Below are positions 26,952 through 35,471 of a DNA stretch of 45,810 nucleotides, piece after piece. The stretch comes from Prevotellaceae bacterium (lineage in GTDB: Bacteria; Bacteroidota; Bacteroidia; Bacteroidales; UBA932): the NCBI GenBank assembly GCA_031269545.1, contig JAISYZ010000023.1, positions 1 to 45,810 of the forward strand, written 5' to 3'. A program made the position numbers and the translations under genes. Position 1 is the stretch's first letter. Each line of letters opens with the position of its first letter. A model generated the notes under the pieces. That model ran no database searches and was not told the DNA's origin. It saw only the letters and a list, made by a program, of their open reading frames with translations.

Positions 26952-27512
26952 ATGAACAAAAAAATATTATTTTCGACTTTGCTTACAATAGCAACAGTGT
27001 TTAGCGTTTCGGCACAGAGGTTTAAGCCCGTTCCCAATTTTTTGAAAGGACAAACGGTGATTAATGTAGTCTTTGATTACAGTAATACAGTTTTTGACGG
27101 AGATTCGCAGGAAGAATACTACGAAGACAAAAGTGCAAAATGGATTAAAGAATGGGAAGGTAACCGTAGAGAAACAAATGATAGCTATCTTCTCGACAAT
27201 ATCAATGATGAATTGGAAAAAATCAATATTCAATTCGGGGACTATCCCGATGCACAATACACAATGATTATTGATGTTGTGGATTGCGATTTTGGCGCGT
27301 ACGCTGGTCCGTTCTCGGTTCCTGCAAAATTAAAATGCACTTTTAACATTGTAGAAACAGGCACATCTGACGTTCTTTCGACCATTACTCTAAAAGAAAG
27401 TCAAAACTCTTTCAGTGTAATAGGAACACCCATTGATTTCGACAGAATGTATCTTGCCTTTGGAGAAGTAGGGGAAGAACTCGGCGAAAAACTTTTTAAA
27501 ATATTGAAATAA
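26952..27512 (+). CDS. small exported protein of unknown function
   Basis: 186 residues with a signal peptide MNKKILFSTLLTIATVFSVSAQ, probably cleaved after SAQ. The mature part starts RFKPVPNFLKGQTVINVVFDYS and contains KWIKEWEGNRRE and a repeated acidic/amphipathic pattern. Hypothetical exported Bacteroidota proteins that begin with a FLKG-like motif followed by VFDYS seem related, but I do not know their role. It is followed at 186 bases by another small exported protein with a very similar signal peptide. Confidence 0.7.
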   Translation: MNKKILFSTLLTIATVFSVSAQRFKPVPNFLKGQTVINVVFDYSNTVFDGDSQEEYYEDKSAKWIKEWEGNRRETNDSYLLDNINDELEKINIQFGDYPDAQYTMIIDVVDCDFGAYAGPFSVPAKLKCTFNIVETGTSDVLSTITLKESQNSFSVIGTPIDFDRMYLAFGEVGEELGEKLFKILK

Positions 27513-27697
27513 AGTAAAAAGTAACAGGTTTATCTTAATAATGCGAATCAAGAGTTAAATTTTGATATTATCTTATTATCAGCGATTTACATTTTGGGTT
27601 TACATAAATCTGAATTTTTATAATTTGCAATAACTTGAAAATCAAGTATTGTTTTCAATCCTTGGTTTGCATTACTTATAAATTTTTTAAAAAAATT

Positions 27698-28033
27698 ATG
27701 AACAAAAAAGTATTATTGATTGCGTTACTTGCAGTAGTAACAATGTTCTGCGTTTCGGCGCAAAAGTTAAAAAAAGGTTCAATACCCGAATTTTCTGAAA
27801 AATTTGTGAAAACATTAAATACTGTTTTGAGTAACAAAAATCGCGATTTGGCTTTCGGAGATTTCCAGCACGCAACCATACAGTTTTTAAAAATTGATGA
27901 TAATGGCATGAAAGCATTTCTGATTTTTTCTCAAAATGATTCCGAAAATTCTCTTGCTGAAATTTCTATTGATGGCGATGCGATGAAAAATGCAAGCAAA
28001 CAATTTGGAAAATTTTTATTAAAAAGTAAATGA
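27698..28033 (+). CDS. small exported protein of unknown function
   Basis: 111 residues from ATG at 27698, giving the signal peptide MNKKVLLIALLAVVTMFCVS with cleavage after SAQ. An upstream ATG at 27635 would put a hydrophobic, uncharged stretch before this and is rejected. The mature part (KLKKGSIPEFSEKFVKTLNT...) is short and lysine-rich with no known motif. Its TGA overlaps the ATG of the following esterase by four bases (ATGA), so the two are translationally coupled. Confidence 0.65.
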   Translation: MNKKVLLIALLAVVTMFCVSAQKLKKGSIPEFSEKFVKTLNTVLSNKNRDLAFGDFQHATIQFLKIDDNGMKAFLIFSQNDSENSLAEISIDGDAMKNASKQFGKFLLKSK

Positions 28034-28896
28034 ATAGAATTAAAGAATTTATCTTAATATCAGTTTTTATTTTTCTGTTTTTTTGTGCTTCGATTTGTGC
28101 GCAACAAAAAATTAAACTTTGGGATGATGCTCTAACTAACAAGCAAAAATGGAGTGAATTAACCGTTTTTTTGCCCGAAAAACCCGACACATCGGGTATA
28201 TCTGTAATTATTTGTCCGGGCGGCAGTTATTATTGGCTTGATATGAACAATGAAGGTTATTCCGTTGCTAAATATTTGAACAATAACGGAATAACTGCTT
28301 TTGTTTTACGTTATCGTACAGCAAGACGCGGTAATCATCATCCCGCAATGATACAGGATTTGCAGCGTTCGCTGCAAGTAGTAAAAGAAAATGCAATAAT
28401 TTATAAAATAAATCCCGAAAAAATCGGCGTAATGGGTTTTTCGGCAGGAGGACATTTGGCTGGTATGGCTGCAGAATATTTTGATACAAATTTTATCGGC
28501 AGGGACGAAGAATCTTCCACTCTTATAAAACCTTATTTTGCAGCAATGATTTATCCTGTCATTTCGATGGAAGACAGCATTTGCCACAAAAAATCGCGTA
28601 AAAACTTGCTTGGCGAAAACTATTCGCGCGAAATGGCAAAAATGATGTCGCTCGAACTGAATGTGCGCCCCGATATGCCACAGATGTTTTTTCTGCACTG
28701 CACAAATGACAAAACTGTTGATTATCGCAACAGTCTGGTTTTTAGTCAGGCGTTGACAAAAAATGATGTTCCGTACAAATTTCTGTTATTAAACGAAAAC
28801 GGACACGGTTTTGGTATTAAACAAAACGGTAAAGCAACAGGCTGGATTAATGAATTTATTAAATGGATTTCAACTGTAAACAGTAAAAGCAAATGA
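28030..28896 (+). CDS. alpha/beta hydrolase, acetyl(xylan)-esterase-like, exported
   Basis: 288 residues with a signal peptide ending ASICAQQ. The alpha/beta hydrolase core has PGGSYYWL (oxyanion side), Ser138 in GFSAGG, an Asp in HCTNDKTVD (Asp227 most likely) and His259 in ENGHGFG. The fold-3 pattern with a GGGSY-like start resembles acetyl esterases and acetyl-xylan esterases of Bacteroidota. A xylan utilization locus lies 7 kb away, so deacetylation of xylan is conceivable, though it is not in that operon. It overlaps the upstream exported protein by four bases. Confidence 0.8.
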   Translation: MNRIKEFILISVFIFLFFCASICAQQKIKLWDDALTNKQKWSELTVFLPEKPDTSGISVIICPGGSYYWLDMNNEGYSVAKYLNNNGITAFVLRYRTARRGNHHPAMIQDLQRSLQVVKENAIIYKINPEKIGVMGFSAGGHLAGMAAEYFDTNFIGRDEESSTLIKPYFAAMIYPVISMEDSICHKKSRKNLLGENYSREMAKMMSLELNVRPDMPQMFFLHCTNDKTVDYRNSLVFSQALTKNDVPYKFLLLNENGHGFGIKQNGKATGWINEFIKWISTVNSKSK

Positions 28897-28943
28897 ATAA
28901 TTTAACAAATGCATTGAAATTCAAATAATTAAATATCATTTCT

Positions 28944-29186
28944 GTGGAAAATAATTTATTCATACAAGAGAAACAAAAAACGTTGGATGCAACAATGCTA
29001 CACATTTATTTGACAGTCGGCTTATTGCAATGTGGTGTTTTATTTTTAACAGAAATATTTTTTGCACAAATTGTTTATCATTATTGCCGCTCTCTCAAAT
29101 GCTTTTTGGCTTTTGCTGTTGGCATTGATTACGGCATTTTAAGCGAAAAAGTTGTTCAAATTACTAACAAACATTTATCAATATAA
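28944..29186 (+). CDS. uncertain 80-residue reading frame (GTG start)
   Basis: The only supporting facts are its position, 47 bases after the esterase and 21 bases before the PaaK-like ligase on the same strand, and one hydrophobic stretch (LHIYLTVGLLQCGVLFLTEIF). The start would be GTG, and I recognise no family. It may be a small membrane protein, a gene remnant or chance. Confidence 0.25.
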   Translation: MENNLFIQEKQKTLDATMLHIYLTVGLLQCGVLFLTEIFFAQIVYHYCRSLKCFLAFAVGIDYGILSEKVVQITNKHLSI

Positions 29187-29207
29187 AATTTTCATTTTAA
29201 AACTATA

Positions 29208-30506
29208 ATGAATATAGAATTTCAATCAAAAACGGAAATAAAACTTCTTCAGGAAAAAAAACTTCGTGAATTATTATTGTATTTGCAAAACAACTCGCCT
29301 TATTATCAGAAAGTGTTTGAGAAGAATATGATAAATATTGATAAAATCATACATTTGGAAGATTTGCAGCAAATTCCTTTTACCGAAAAACAGGATTTGC
29401 AACTGTACAACGAAGAATTTCTTTGCGTTTCAAAAGAAAAAGTAATTGATTTTATCACGACTTCGGGAACTTTGGGAGATCCCGTAACTTTTGTAATGAC
29501 CGATAAAGATTTAGACCGTTTGGCATACAACGAAAAAATATCATTTGCTTGTGCTGGAGTAAAAAACACTGATATTGTACAACTTATGACAACTATCGAC
29601 AAACGCTTTATGGCAGGTTTGGCGTATTTTCTCGGCTTGCGAGCATTAGGAGCAGGCGTTATCCGTGTAGGTAACGGAATCCCTGAATTGCAGTGGGATA
29701 CGATTAACCGCATCAAACCGAATACAATAATGTGTGTGCCGTCATTTATTCTACACATTATCAAATATGCAGAGGAACACGGAATTGACTATCGCAATTC
29801 GTCAATAAAAAAAGTCGTTTGTATAGGCGAAAACCTGCGCGAACAAGACTTTTCGTTAAACCTTCTTGGCAAACGCATCAAAGCAAAATGGGACGTTGAT
29901 TTGTATTCAACCTATGCTTCAACAGAAATGGCTACCACTTTTGCCGAATGTGAATACGGTTGCGGCGGACATCATCATCCCGAACTGATTATCTGCGAAA
30001 TAATTGACAATAATGGAAATATCGTTAAAGACGGTGAAGCCGGCGAATTGGTTGTAACTACTTTGGGCGTGGAAGGAATGCCGCTGTTACGTTTCAAAAC
30101 AGGCGACATGGTAAGTTTTCACACTGAAAAATGCCGTTGCGGACGAAATTCTATGCGTATTTCGCCGGTAATTTGTCGCGTCAATCATTTGTTGAAATAC
30201 AAAGGTACAACGCTTTATCCACCTGCTATTTACGATGTGCTTGACAATACGCATTATGTCGAAAATTATTTAGTGGAGGTAAGTTTGGACGAAAATGGAA
30301 ATGATGCAGTATTAGTACGTGCAGGAGTTAAAGGTGTTAATGAGTTGGATGGGTTAATTAAGGAACTCAAAGATCTGTTTAGAGCCAGAATTCGCGTTGC
30401 ACCCGAAATTGAAATTTGCAATGCTGACGATTTGCGCAAAATCATTTTCCCTGATTTAAATCGAAAGCCGATTAAGTTTATTGATAAACGAACTCTTAAA
30501 ATATGA
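29208..30506 (+). CDS. PaaK-like adenylate-forming ligase (phenylacetate-CoA ligase family)
   Basis: 432 residues of the ANL superfamily, the size of phenylacetate-CoA ligases. It has the phosphate-binding loop TTSGTLGDP (near residue 85), the YSTYASTEMATTF adenine/acid region, ECEYGCGGHHHPE that corresponds to the PaaK Cys/His region, the Asp of LRFKTGD and a C-terminal lid domain. The acid substrate is unknown; aryl or fatty acids are possible. Its stop overlaps the ATG of the next gene by four bases, so it likely supplies an acyl-CoA or acyl-adenylate to that acyltransferase (inference). Confidence 0.82.
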   Translation: MNIEFQSKTEIKLLQEKKLRELLLYLQNNSPYYQKVFEKNMINIDKIIHLEDLQQIPFTEKQDLQLYNEEFLCVSKEKVIDFITTSGTLGDPVTFVMTDKDLDRLAYNEKISFACAGVKNTDIVQLMTTIDKRFMAGLAYFLGLRALGAGVIRVGNGIPELQWDTINRIKPNTIMCVPSFILHIIKYAEEHGIDYRNSSIKKVVCIGENLREQDFSLNLLGKRIKAKWDVDLYSTYASTEMATTFAECEYGCGGHHHPELIICEIIDNNGNIVKDGEAGELVVTTLGVEGMPLLRFKTGDMVSFHTEKCRCGRNSMRISPVICRVNHLLKYKGTTLYPPAIYDVLDNTHYVENYLVEVSLDENGNDAVLVRAGVKGVNELDGLIKELKDLFRARIRVAPEIEICNADDLRKIIFPDLNRKPIKFIDKRTLKI

Positions 30507-31669
30507 AACAAAAAATTTACAACGACTATCGTCCTTACATCGACAGCGAAGCGCCTGCTGCTGTGCAACGAGTGGCAGAAAATATCTATTTTCCTGAAAT
30601 AGTGCGGTTTGTTGCACCCGAAGCTGATATAAATATCTTTGTAGAAGAATTCAAAAAAATAAAAACTATTGATGAATTTCAAGGTAAATTTATGAGCAAG
30701 GCGGTTAAAAAAGTCATAGAAACAAGTATCAAAAAATTGACTTATAGCGAATTAAAACATCTAACAAAAGAAAAAAGTTATATGTTTATATCCAATCACC
30801 GCGATATTACACTTGATTCGGCTATTTTGCAGGTGATTTTTTATAACAACCGTTTTAAAACAAGTGAAATAACTTTCGGCAGCAATCTAATGCTTTCACA
30901 AGTTGTAATAGATATTGGCAAGTTGAATAAAATGTTCAAAATAGTGCGAGGCGGCTCGGCGCGTGAGGTTTTCCAAAATTCGCTCAATGTATCGGAATAT
31001 ATGCGCTACGCAATTACCCAAAAAGGCGCATCAACTTGGATTGCACAGCGCAATGGTCGTACGAAAGATGGCTGCGACAAAACAGAAATCGCTGTACTGA
31101 AAATGTTTGCAATGAGCAGCAAAAAGCCTTTCGTAGAAAATCTTGCCGAACTTAACATTGCGCCTGTAGCAGTCAGTTACGAATATGAGCCATGCGATTT
31201 TATGAAAACGCGCGAAATTTACCTGACACAAAAACACGGACAATACATCAAACAAACGGGCGAGGATTTACTGTCAATTATGCACGGAATAAAACAGTAC
31301 AAAGGCAATGCCCATTTTTCATTTTGTAAGCCAATAATTAGAGAGGAACTCGAAGAATGTGCAAAGTTTCCTTATAATGAACAATTTAAACATTTGGCTA
31401 ACATCATTGACAAACGCATTTGCAATGGCTATAAACTATTTAAAACAAACTATATAGCTCATGACTTGCGCGAAAGCAAAACCGAATTTTCAAAAATATA
31501 TTCGGAAGCCGATAAAGCAGAATTTACTTTTTATATGGAAAAAGGCTTGAAAAAGATTGAAGGAAACAAAGATAAATTACGTGAAATTTTCTTGGGAATT
31601 TATGCCAATCCGATAGAAGCAAAACAAGATGTTAAAAAAACAGGATTGCTGAAAAGTATAGATGACTAA
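30503..31669 (+). CDS. glycerol-3-phosphate-type acyltransferase
   Basis: 388 residues of the PlsC-like (lysophosphatidate) acyltransferase superfamily. The catalytic block is SNHRDITLDSAI, with His99 and Asp105; this NHRDxxLD form has one residue more than the usual HxxxxD and occurs in Bacteroidota relatives. WIAQRNGRTKDG supplies the second block that binds phosphate. No signal peptide or clear membrane helix was seen, so it is peripheral. Translationally coupled to the ligase, suggesting they act on the same acyl group. The lipid made is not known. Confidence 0.8.
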   Translation: MKQKIYNDYRPYIDSEAPAAVQRVAENIYFPEIVRFVAPEADINIFVEEFKKIKTIDEFQGKFMSKAVKKVIETSIKKLTYSELKHLTKEKSYMFISNHRDITLDSAILQVIFYNNRFKTSEITFGSNLMLSQVVIDIGKLNKMFKIVRGGSAREVFQNSLNVSEYMRYAITQKGASTWIAQRNGRTKDGCDKTEIAVLKMFAMSSKKPFVENLAELNIAPVAVSYEYEPCDFMKTREIYLTQKHGQYIKQTGEDLLSIMHGIKQYKGNAHFSFCKPIIREELEECAKFPYNEQFKHLANIIDKRICNGYKLFKTNYIAHDLRESKTEFSKIYSEADKAEFTFYMEKGLKKIEGNKDKLREIFLGIYANPIEAKQDVKKTGLLKSIDD

Positions 31670-31715
31670 TCTTTAATTAGTCGTTCATTAAAAAGAAAAA
31701 CCTAAAATTTCCGAA

Positions 31716-31786
31716 TTGCTTCACCCTGCGAGTTCGCAGTGACGACAAGGATGAGAGCGTCATTGCGAAAGCGTGGACTGAAGCAA
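31716..31786. repeat. palindromic CGTCATTGCGAA-type intergenic repeat
   Basis: Outer arms TTGCTTCA (31716-31723) and TGAAGCAA (31779-31786) are perfectly complementary. Inner arms TTCGCAGTGACG (31733-31744) and CGTCATTGCGAA (31758-31769) differ at one base. After it comes CCAATCCAG. This matches the widespread palindromic element with CGTCATTGCGA and GAAGCAATCC motifs known in many bacterial genomes. It is more GC-rich than its surroundings and sits between the converging acyltransferase and trkA genes, where it may also act as a bidirectional terminator. Confidence 0.65.
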
Positions 31787-31856
31787 CCGAAACTCGGCGT
31801 AGCCAATCCAGAATATCAAAAACTCACAAATTTATACCGAACGAAGTATAAATCAT

Positions 31857-33200
31857 TTACCCGAAATATTTGCTTATTTGTGATATTGCCGCCGAAAATG
31901 TAAATAATATCACTCTGTCGTATGGTTTTATTTCTACATCTTCGGCTGCAATAATGCTTGTGTCTCCGCGAATTATGCCGCATACAACAGCATCGTGAAA
32001 ATTAAGTTCGCCTATTTTCTTTTTTGTCGATATGCTTCCCGGTTTTACAATAAATTCAAGAACTTTAGCATCCGAGCCGGGCAAATATTTTACCGTCTGA
32101 ACATCTGAACCTATTGTAAATCGAAAAATTTTACTTGCTGCAATGATTTTTTTGTTGATAACGGTATCGATTCCTACATCTTCGGCAAATTTTATATAAT
32201 CGATATTTTCCACTTCGGCAATTGTCTTTTTCACTCCAAGACGTTTTGCCGACATACATGCCAAAATATTTATTTCCGAACTTCCTGTAACGGCAACAAA
32301 GGCGTCCATGTTTTTAACTTCTTCTTCAACAAGCAAATCCATGCTTCGTCCGTCTCCGCTTATGACTAAAGATTTTGGAAGAGTTTCGGCAAGTTTTTCG
32401 CATTTTTCTATATCGTTTTCAATGATTTTTATATTTGTTCTGTCTTCAAGTTCGCGTGCAACTCGTGTTCCAATACGGCTTCCGCCGAGTATCATTAAAT
32501 TGCGAACATTAATATTTGTTTTTCCACAAAGACGCAAAATATTGTCGGTATGTTCGTTATCTGCAATGAAATAAACGGTGTCGCCAATCTGAAATTCATC
32601 GTTTACGTTTATTATTAATGTATTTCCGTTACGTGTGATTGCAATAACTTTACCGAGAATACTGTTGTTTTCCGATTTCAAAAATTCGGCTGTTTTATCA
32701 ATCAAAGGAGCGCCTTCTTCGAGTTTTGCAACTATCAACTGTAATTTTCCACCCGAAAAATCAATATATTCGGATGTTCCCGTCTGACGCAGCAATTTGA
32801 TAATTTCGTTGGATGCAATGCGTTCGGGATAAATAAGATAATCTATTCCGAGATTCAAAAATATTTCTTTATTGTAAGGGAAAAGATATTCGTTGTTATT
32901 TATTCGCGCTATTACACGTTTTGATCCCAAATTTTTTGCCAGTAAAGCGCAAGTAATGTTCATGTCCTGATCTTCGGCAGGATTTACTGCGATAAACAAA
33001 TCGGATCGCCTGATATTAGCCTCGTTCAAAACCGATATAGATGTAGGTAATCCGTTAATAGTGAGCGCATCTACAACAGATTCGACTTTGCGCAATCGTT
33101 CTTCTTTCGAGTCAATTATAGTAACATCATGATAGGCATTAGTAAACAGTCGCGCCAAATAAAGTCCTACCTCTCCTGCTCCTGCAATTACAATTTTCAT
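31857..33200 (-). CDS. trkA: Trk system potassium uptake protein TrkA
   Basis: Cytoplasmic gating subunit of the Trk K+ channel, 447 residues. It has two tandem RCK units, each with a Rossmann fold: MKIVIAGAGEVGLYLARLF at the N-terminus and NLMILGGSRIGTRVARELED near residue 227. Each is followed by a TrkA-C domain. The ATG at 33200 begins the nucleotide-binding motif directly; an in-frame start at 33245 is rejected since a promoter box (33230-33223) overlaps those codons. The membrane subunit TrkH is not downstream in this window. Divergent from the aminopeptidase gene. Confidence 0.92.
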   Translation of the reverse strand: MKIVIAGAGEVGLYLARLFTNAYHDVTIIDSKEERLRKVESVVDALTINGLPTSISVLNEANIRRSDLFIAVNPAEDQDMNITCALLAKNLGSKRVIARINNNEYLFPYNKEIFLNLGIDYLIYPERIASNEIIKLLRQTGTSEYIDFSGGKLQLIVAKLEEGAPLIDKTAEFLKSENNSILGKVIAITRNGNTLIINVNDEFQIGDTVYFIADNEHTDNILRLCGKTNINVRNLMILGGSRIGTRVARELEDRTNIKIIENDIEKCEKLAETLPKSLVISGDGRSMDLLVEEEVKNMDAFVAVTGSSEINILACMSAKRLGVKKTIAEVENIDYIKFAEDVGIDTVINKKIIAASKIFRFTIGSDVQTVKYLPGSDAKVLEFIVKPGSISTKKKIGELNFHDAVVCGIIRGDTSIIAAEDVEIKPYDRVILFTFSAAISQISKYFG

Positions 33201-33222
33201 TTTTTTAATATTATATGACGCA

Positions 33223-33230
33223 CAAATGTA
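33223..33230 (-). promoter_or_regulatory. minus-7 box TACATTTG of trkA
   Basis: Exact TAnnTTTG match on the minus strand, 22 bases before the trkA ATG, giving a short leader. No clean minus-33 was seen. It decides the trkA start. Confidence 0.6.
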
Positions 33231-33352
33231 CATGAAATTTTCCAATTTACATGCAGATGAATAAAAATGTTTCGTGGGCAGATGCAGAGAGTAAATACAA
33301 CTCTGGCATTTACGATTTTTAAATTTAATGATTCAAAAAACAAAAAATTGCC

Positions 33353-33373
33353 GACAGATTAACAAAATCTGTC
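33353..33373. promoter_or_regulatory. hairpin between divergent trkA and aminopeptidase genes
   Basis: A perfect 8-base stem GACAGATT (33353-33360) and AATCTGTC (33366-33373) with a 5-base loop, without a T-run. It lies about 135 bases upstream of the plus-strand promoter box. It may be an operator or a small repeat. The rest of 33231-33507 holds nothing else recognised. Confidence 0.4.
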
Positions 33374-33507
33374 AAGTCTTGCTTATTGCCTGAACTGTAA
33401 TTTTTTGACTTAATTTTATTTGTTTGCAGGCAACTTTGAATTAACTTAAATTAAAAACATTTTTAACTTTTTTATAGTATCACACATTCAAAGTAAACAT
33501 TTATTCG

Positions 33508-33515
33508 TATCTTTG
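33508..33515 (+). promoter_or_regulatory. minus-7 box TATCTTTG of the aminopeptidase gene
   Basis: Exact TAnnTTTG match about 106 bases before the ATG. The leader is A/T-rich without a clear structure. No minus-33 TTTG at the expected distance. Confidence 0.55.
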
Positions 33516-33621
33516 CTTTAATAATAAATGCCTCAAAAAAAGTATTTTTTATCATTTTAGAATTTTATTTTAACAAGAGGTTTTAATTTTATAATAGCAA
33601 CTAATTTAAAAGTATAAAGCA

Positions 33622-35013
33622 ATGTTTGAAACAAAAGTTTACGTAGAAAGAAGAAACAGATTAAGAAAAATGTTTCGCACGGGATTGTTACTGTTTGTAG
33701 GAAACGGTGAATCTCCAATGAATTATCCATCAAATGCTTACAGATTCCGTCAGGACAGCACATTTTTATATTATTGGGGAATAAATTATCCCGATTGCGC
33801 TGCCGTAATTGATATTGACAAAGATACCGAATGTTTATATATGAACGATGTTGATATTGATGACATAATCTGGATGGGACCGCAAGAATCGGTAAAAGAA
33901 AAAGGAGCGCGCGTTGGCGTAAATTCGGTATATCCTCATAAAGATCTTTTCACATCAATAAACAGCGCTGTACGCTTGGGACGAAAAATACATTTCTTGC
34001 CTCAATATCGTCAGGATAATGCGGAAATGTTGTCAACACTTTTGGGAATAAAATCAAAACATATAAAAAACTATGTTTCGCAAAAATTCATAAAAGCTGT
34101 AGTTGATATGCGTTCGACAAAAGATGAATATGAAATAGAAGAAATAGAAAAAGCCTGTAACATTGGTTATAAGATGCATACAACAGTAATGAAAATGTGT
34201 AAACCGGGACTGATGGAATATGAACTTGCGGGAGCAATCGAAGGAATCACGATAGCAAACAACGGATATATTTCGTTTCCTGTCATATTGTCGCAAAATG
34301 TACACACATTGCATAATCACGATCACAGTCAAAAACTCGCCGAAAACAGAATGTTGATAACAGATGCGGGCGCCGAAAACGAAATGAATTACTGTTCCGA
34401 CTTTACACGAACAATACCCGTAAACGGAAAATTTACACAAAAGCAGAAAGATATTTACAACATTGTACTTGCGGCAAACAGTAAAGCCATAGAACTTGCA
34501 AAGCCCGATGTAACCTACAAAAGCATACATCTCGAAATTGCAAAAATAATAACGCGCGGTTTATGCAATTTGGGCGTAATGTGCGGAAATGTTGACGAAG
34601 CCGTAGAAAATGGCGCTCATGCGCTTTTCTTACCGCACGGACTTGGACACATGATGGGACTTGATGTCCACGATATGGAAAATCTTGGCGAAAATTATGT
34701 AGGATACGATGACGAAGTTCTGCGTTCATCTCAATTTGGAACATCATCGCTGCGAATGGGACGCCGTTTGCAAAAAAACTTTGTAGTTACCGATGAGCCG
34801 GGAATTTATTTTATTCCCGAACTTATTGCCAAATGGAAAAGCGAAAAAATAAACAAGGATTTTATAAACTACGACAAAGTAAATGAATATATGGATGTGA
34901 GCGGAGTACGCATCGAAGATGATTTGCTTGTTACCGAAAACGGTTGCCGTCTGCTTGGGAAAAAACGCATTCCTGTAACCGTTGAAGAAATCGAAGAAAT
35001 AATGAAGAAATAA
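33622..35013 (+). CDS. pepP: Xaa-Pro aminopeptidase (M24B)
   Basis: Removes N-terminal residues before proline in the cytoplasm. 463 residues, with an N-terminal creatinase-like domain and the C-terminal pita-bread metallopeptidase. Metal ligands are seen in order: Asp in TDAGAE, Asp in SDFTRTIPVNGKF, His in LPHGLGHMMGLDVHD, Glu in VTDEPGIYF and Glu in GVRIEDDLLVTENG. The set of five is complete, so it should be active. A monocistronic gene with its own promoter and terminator. Confidence 0.93.
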   Translation: MFETKVYVERRNRLRKMFRTGLLLFVGNGESPMNYPSNAYRFRQDSTFLYYWGINYPDCAAVIDIDKDTECLYMNDVDIDDIIWMGPQESVKEKGARVGVNSVYPHKDLFTSINSAVRLGRKIHFLPQYRQDNAEMLSTLLGIKSKHIKNYVSQKFIKAVVDMRSTKDEYEIEEIEKACNIGYKMHTTVMKMCKPGLMEYELAGAIEGITIANNGYISFPVILSQNVHTLHNHDHSQKLAENRMLITDAGAENEMNYCSDFTRTIPVNGKFTQKQKDIYNIVLAANSKAIELAKPDVTYKSIHLEIAKIITRGLCNLGVMCGNVDEAVENGAHALFLPHGLGHMMGLDVHDMENLGENYVGYDDEVLRSSQFGTSSLRMGRRLQKNFVVTDEPGIYFIPELIAKWKSEKINKDFINYDKVNEYMDVSGVRIEDDLLVTENGCRLLGKKRIPVTVEEIEEIMKK

Positions 35014-35033
35014 GGTTTGGTTACAAAATCAAC

Positions 35034-35071
35034 AAAGCGCGCTATCGACATGACTGGCGCGCTTTATTTTT
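35034..35071 (+). terminator. Rho-independent terminator of pepP
   Basis: Perfect 9-base stem AAAGCGCGC (35034-35042) and GCGCGCTTT (35057-35065) with a 14-base loop and a T-run after it. It is 20 bases beyond the stop. Confidence 0.9.
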
Positions 35072-35386
35072 TCGCTTATTTTTTATAAAAAAATTCTTAT
35101 TACACTCCCAACTGAAATGTATTTGTTAAAGAAGGGCTAAAATGTTCACTATCTATGCTAAATATATAAAAGCAGGCAATAAACAAATAATAGAAATAAA
35201 GACTTTTACAAACTCTCAAAACTTGTTACATAAATTAAGGCATATTTAACAGCATTATATACATTTTTTAATAAAGTAGCCTGCCGTGTAACCTGCAATA
35301 AGAAAGATGTTGCATTTATTAAACGCTTTGTAACGAACAGGAAAGCAAATGTTACATTTTCGTTTCGTATAGATATTTGTTAGTCA
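35072..35386. other. gene-free region upstream of the xylan locus
   Basis: About 315 A/T-rich bases without a coding frame. I saw no convincing activator dyad; binding sites for a hybrid two-component regulator could lie here, but none can be named. Confidence 0.4.
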
Positions 35387-35394
35387 TATCTTTG
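35363..35394 (+). promoter_or_regulatory. promoter of the xylan utilization locus
   Basis: TTTC at 35363-35366 and TATCTTTG at 35387-35394, spaced 20 bases. It is 77 bases upstream of the SusC-like ATG. The minus-33 is one base off TTTG, as is common for regulated polysaccharide loci. Confidence 0.6.
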
Positions 35395-35471
35395 CAAAAG
35401 TTATTTATGTCATGTGAAAACATGTTAAAAACAAAATTTTATAATATCTCATTTAAGTAAAAAATGCAAGT

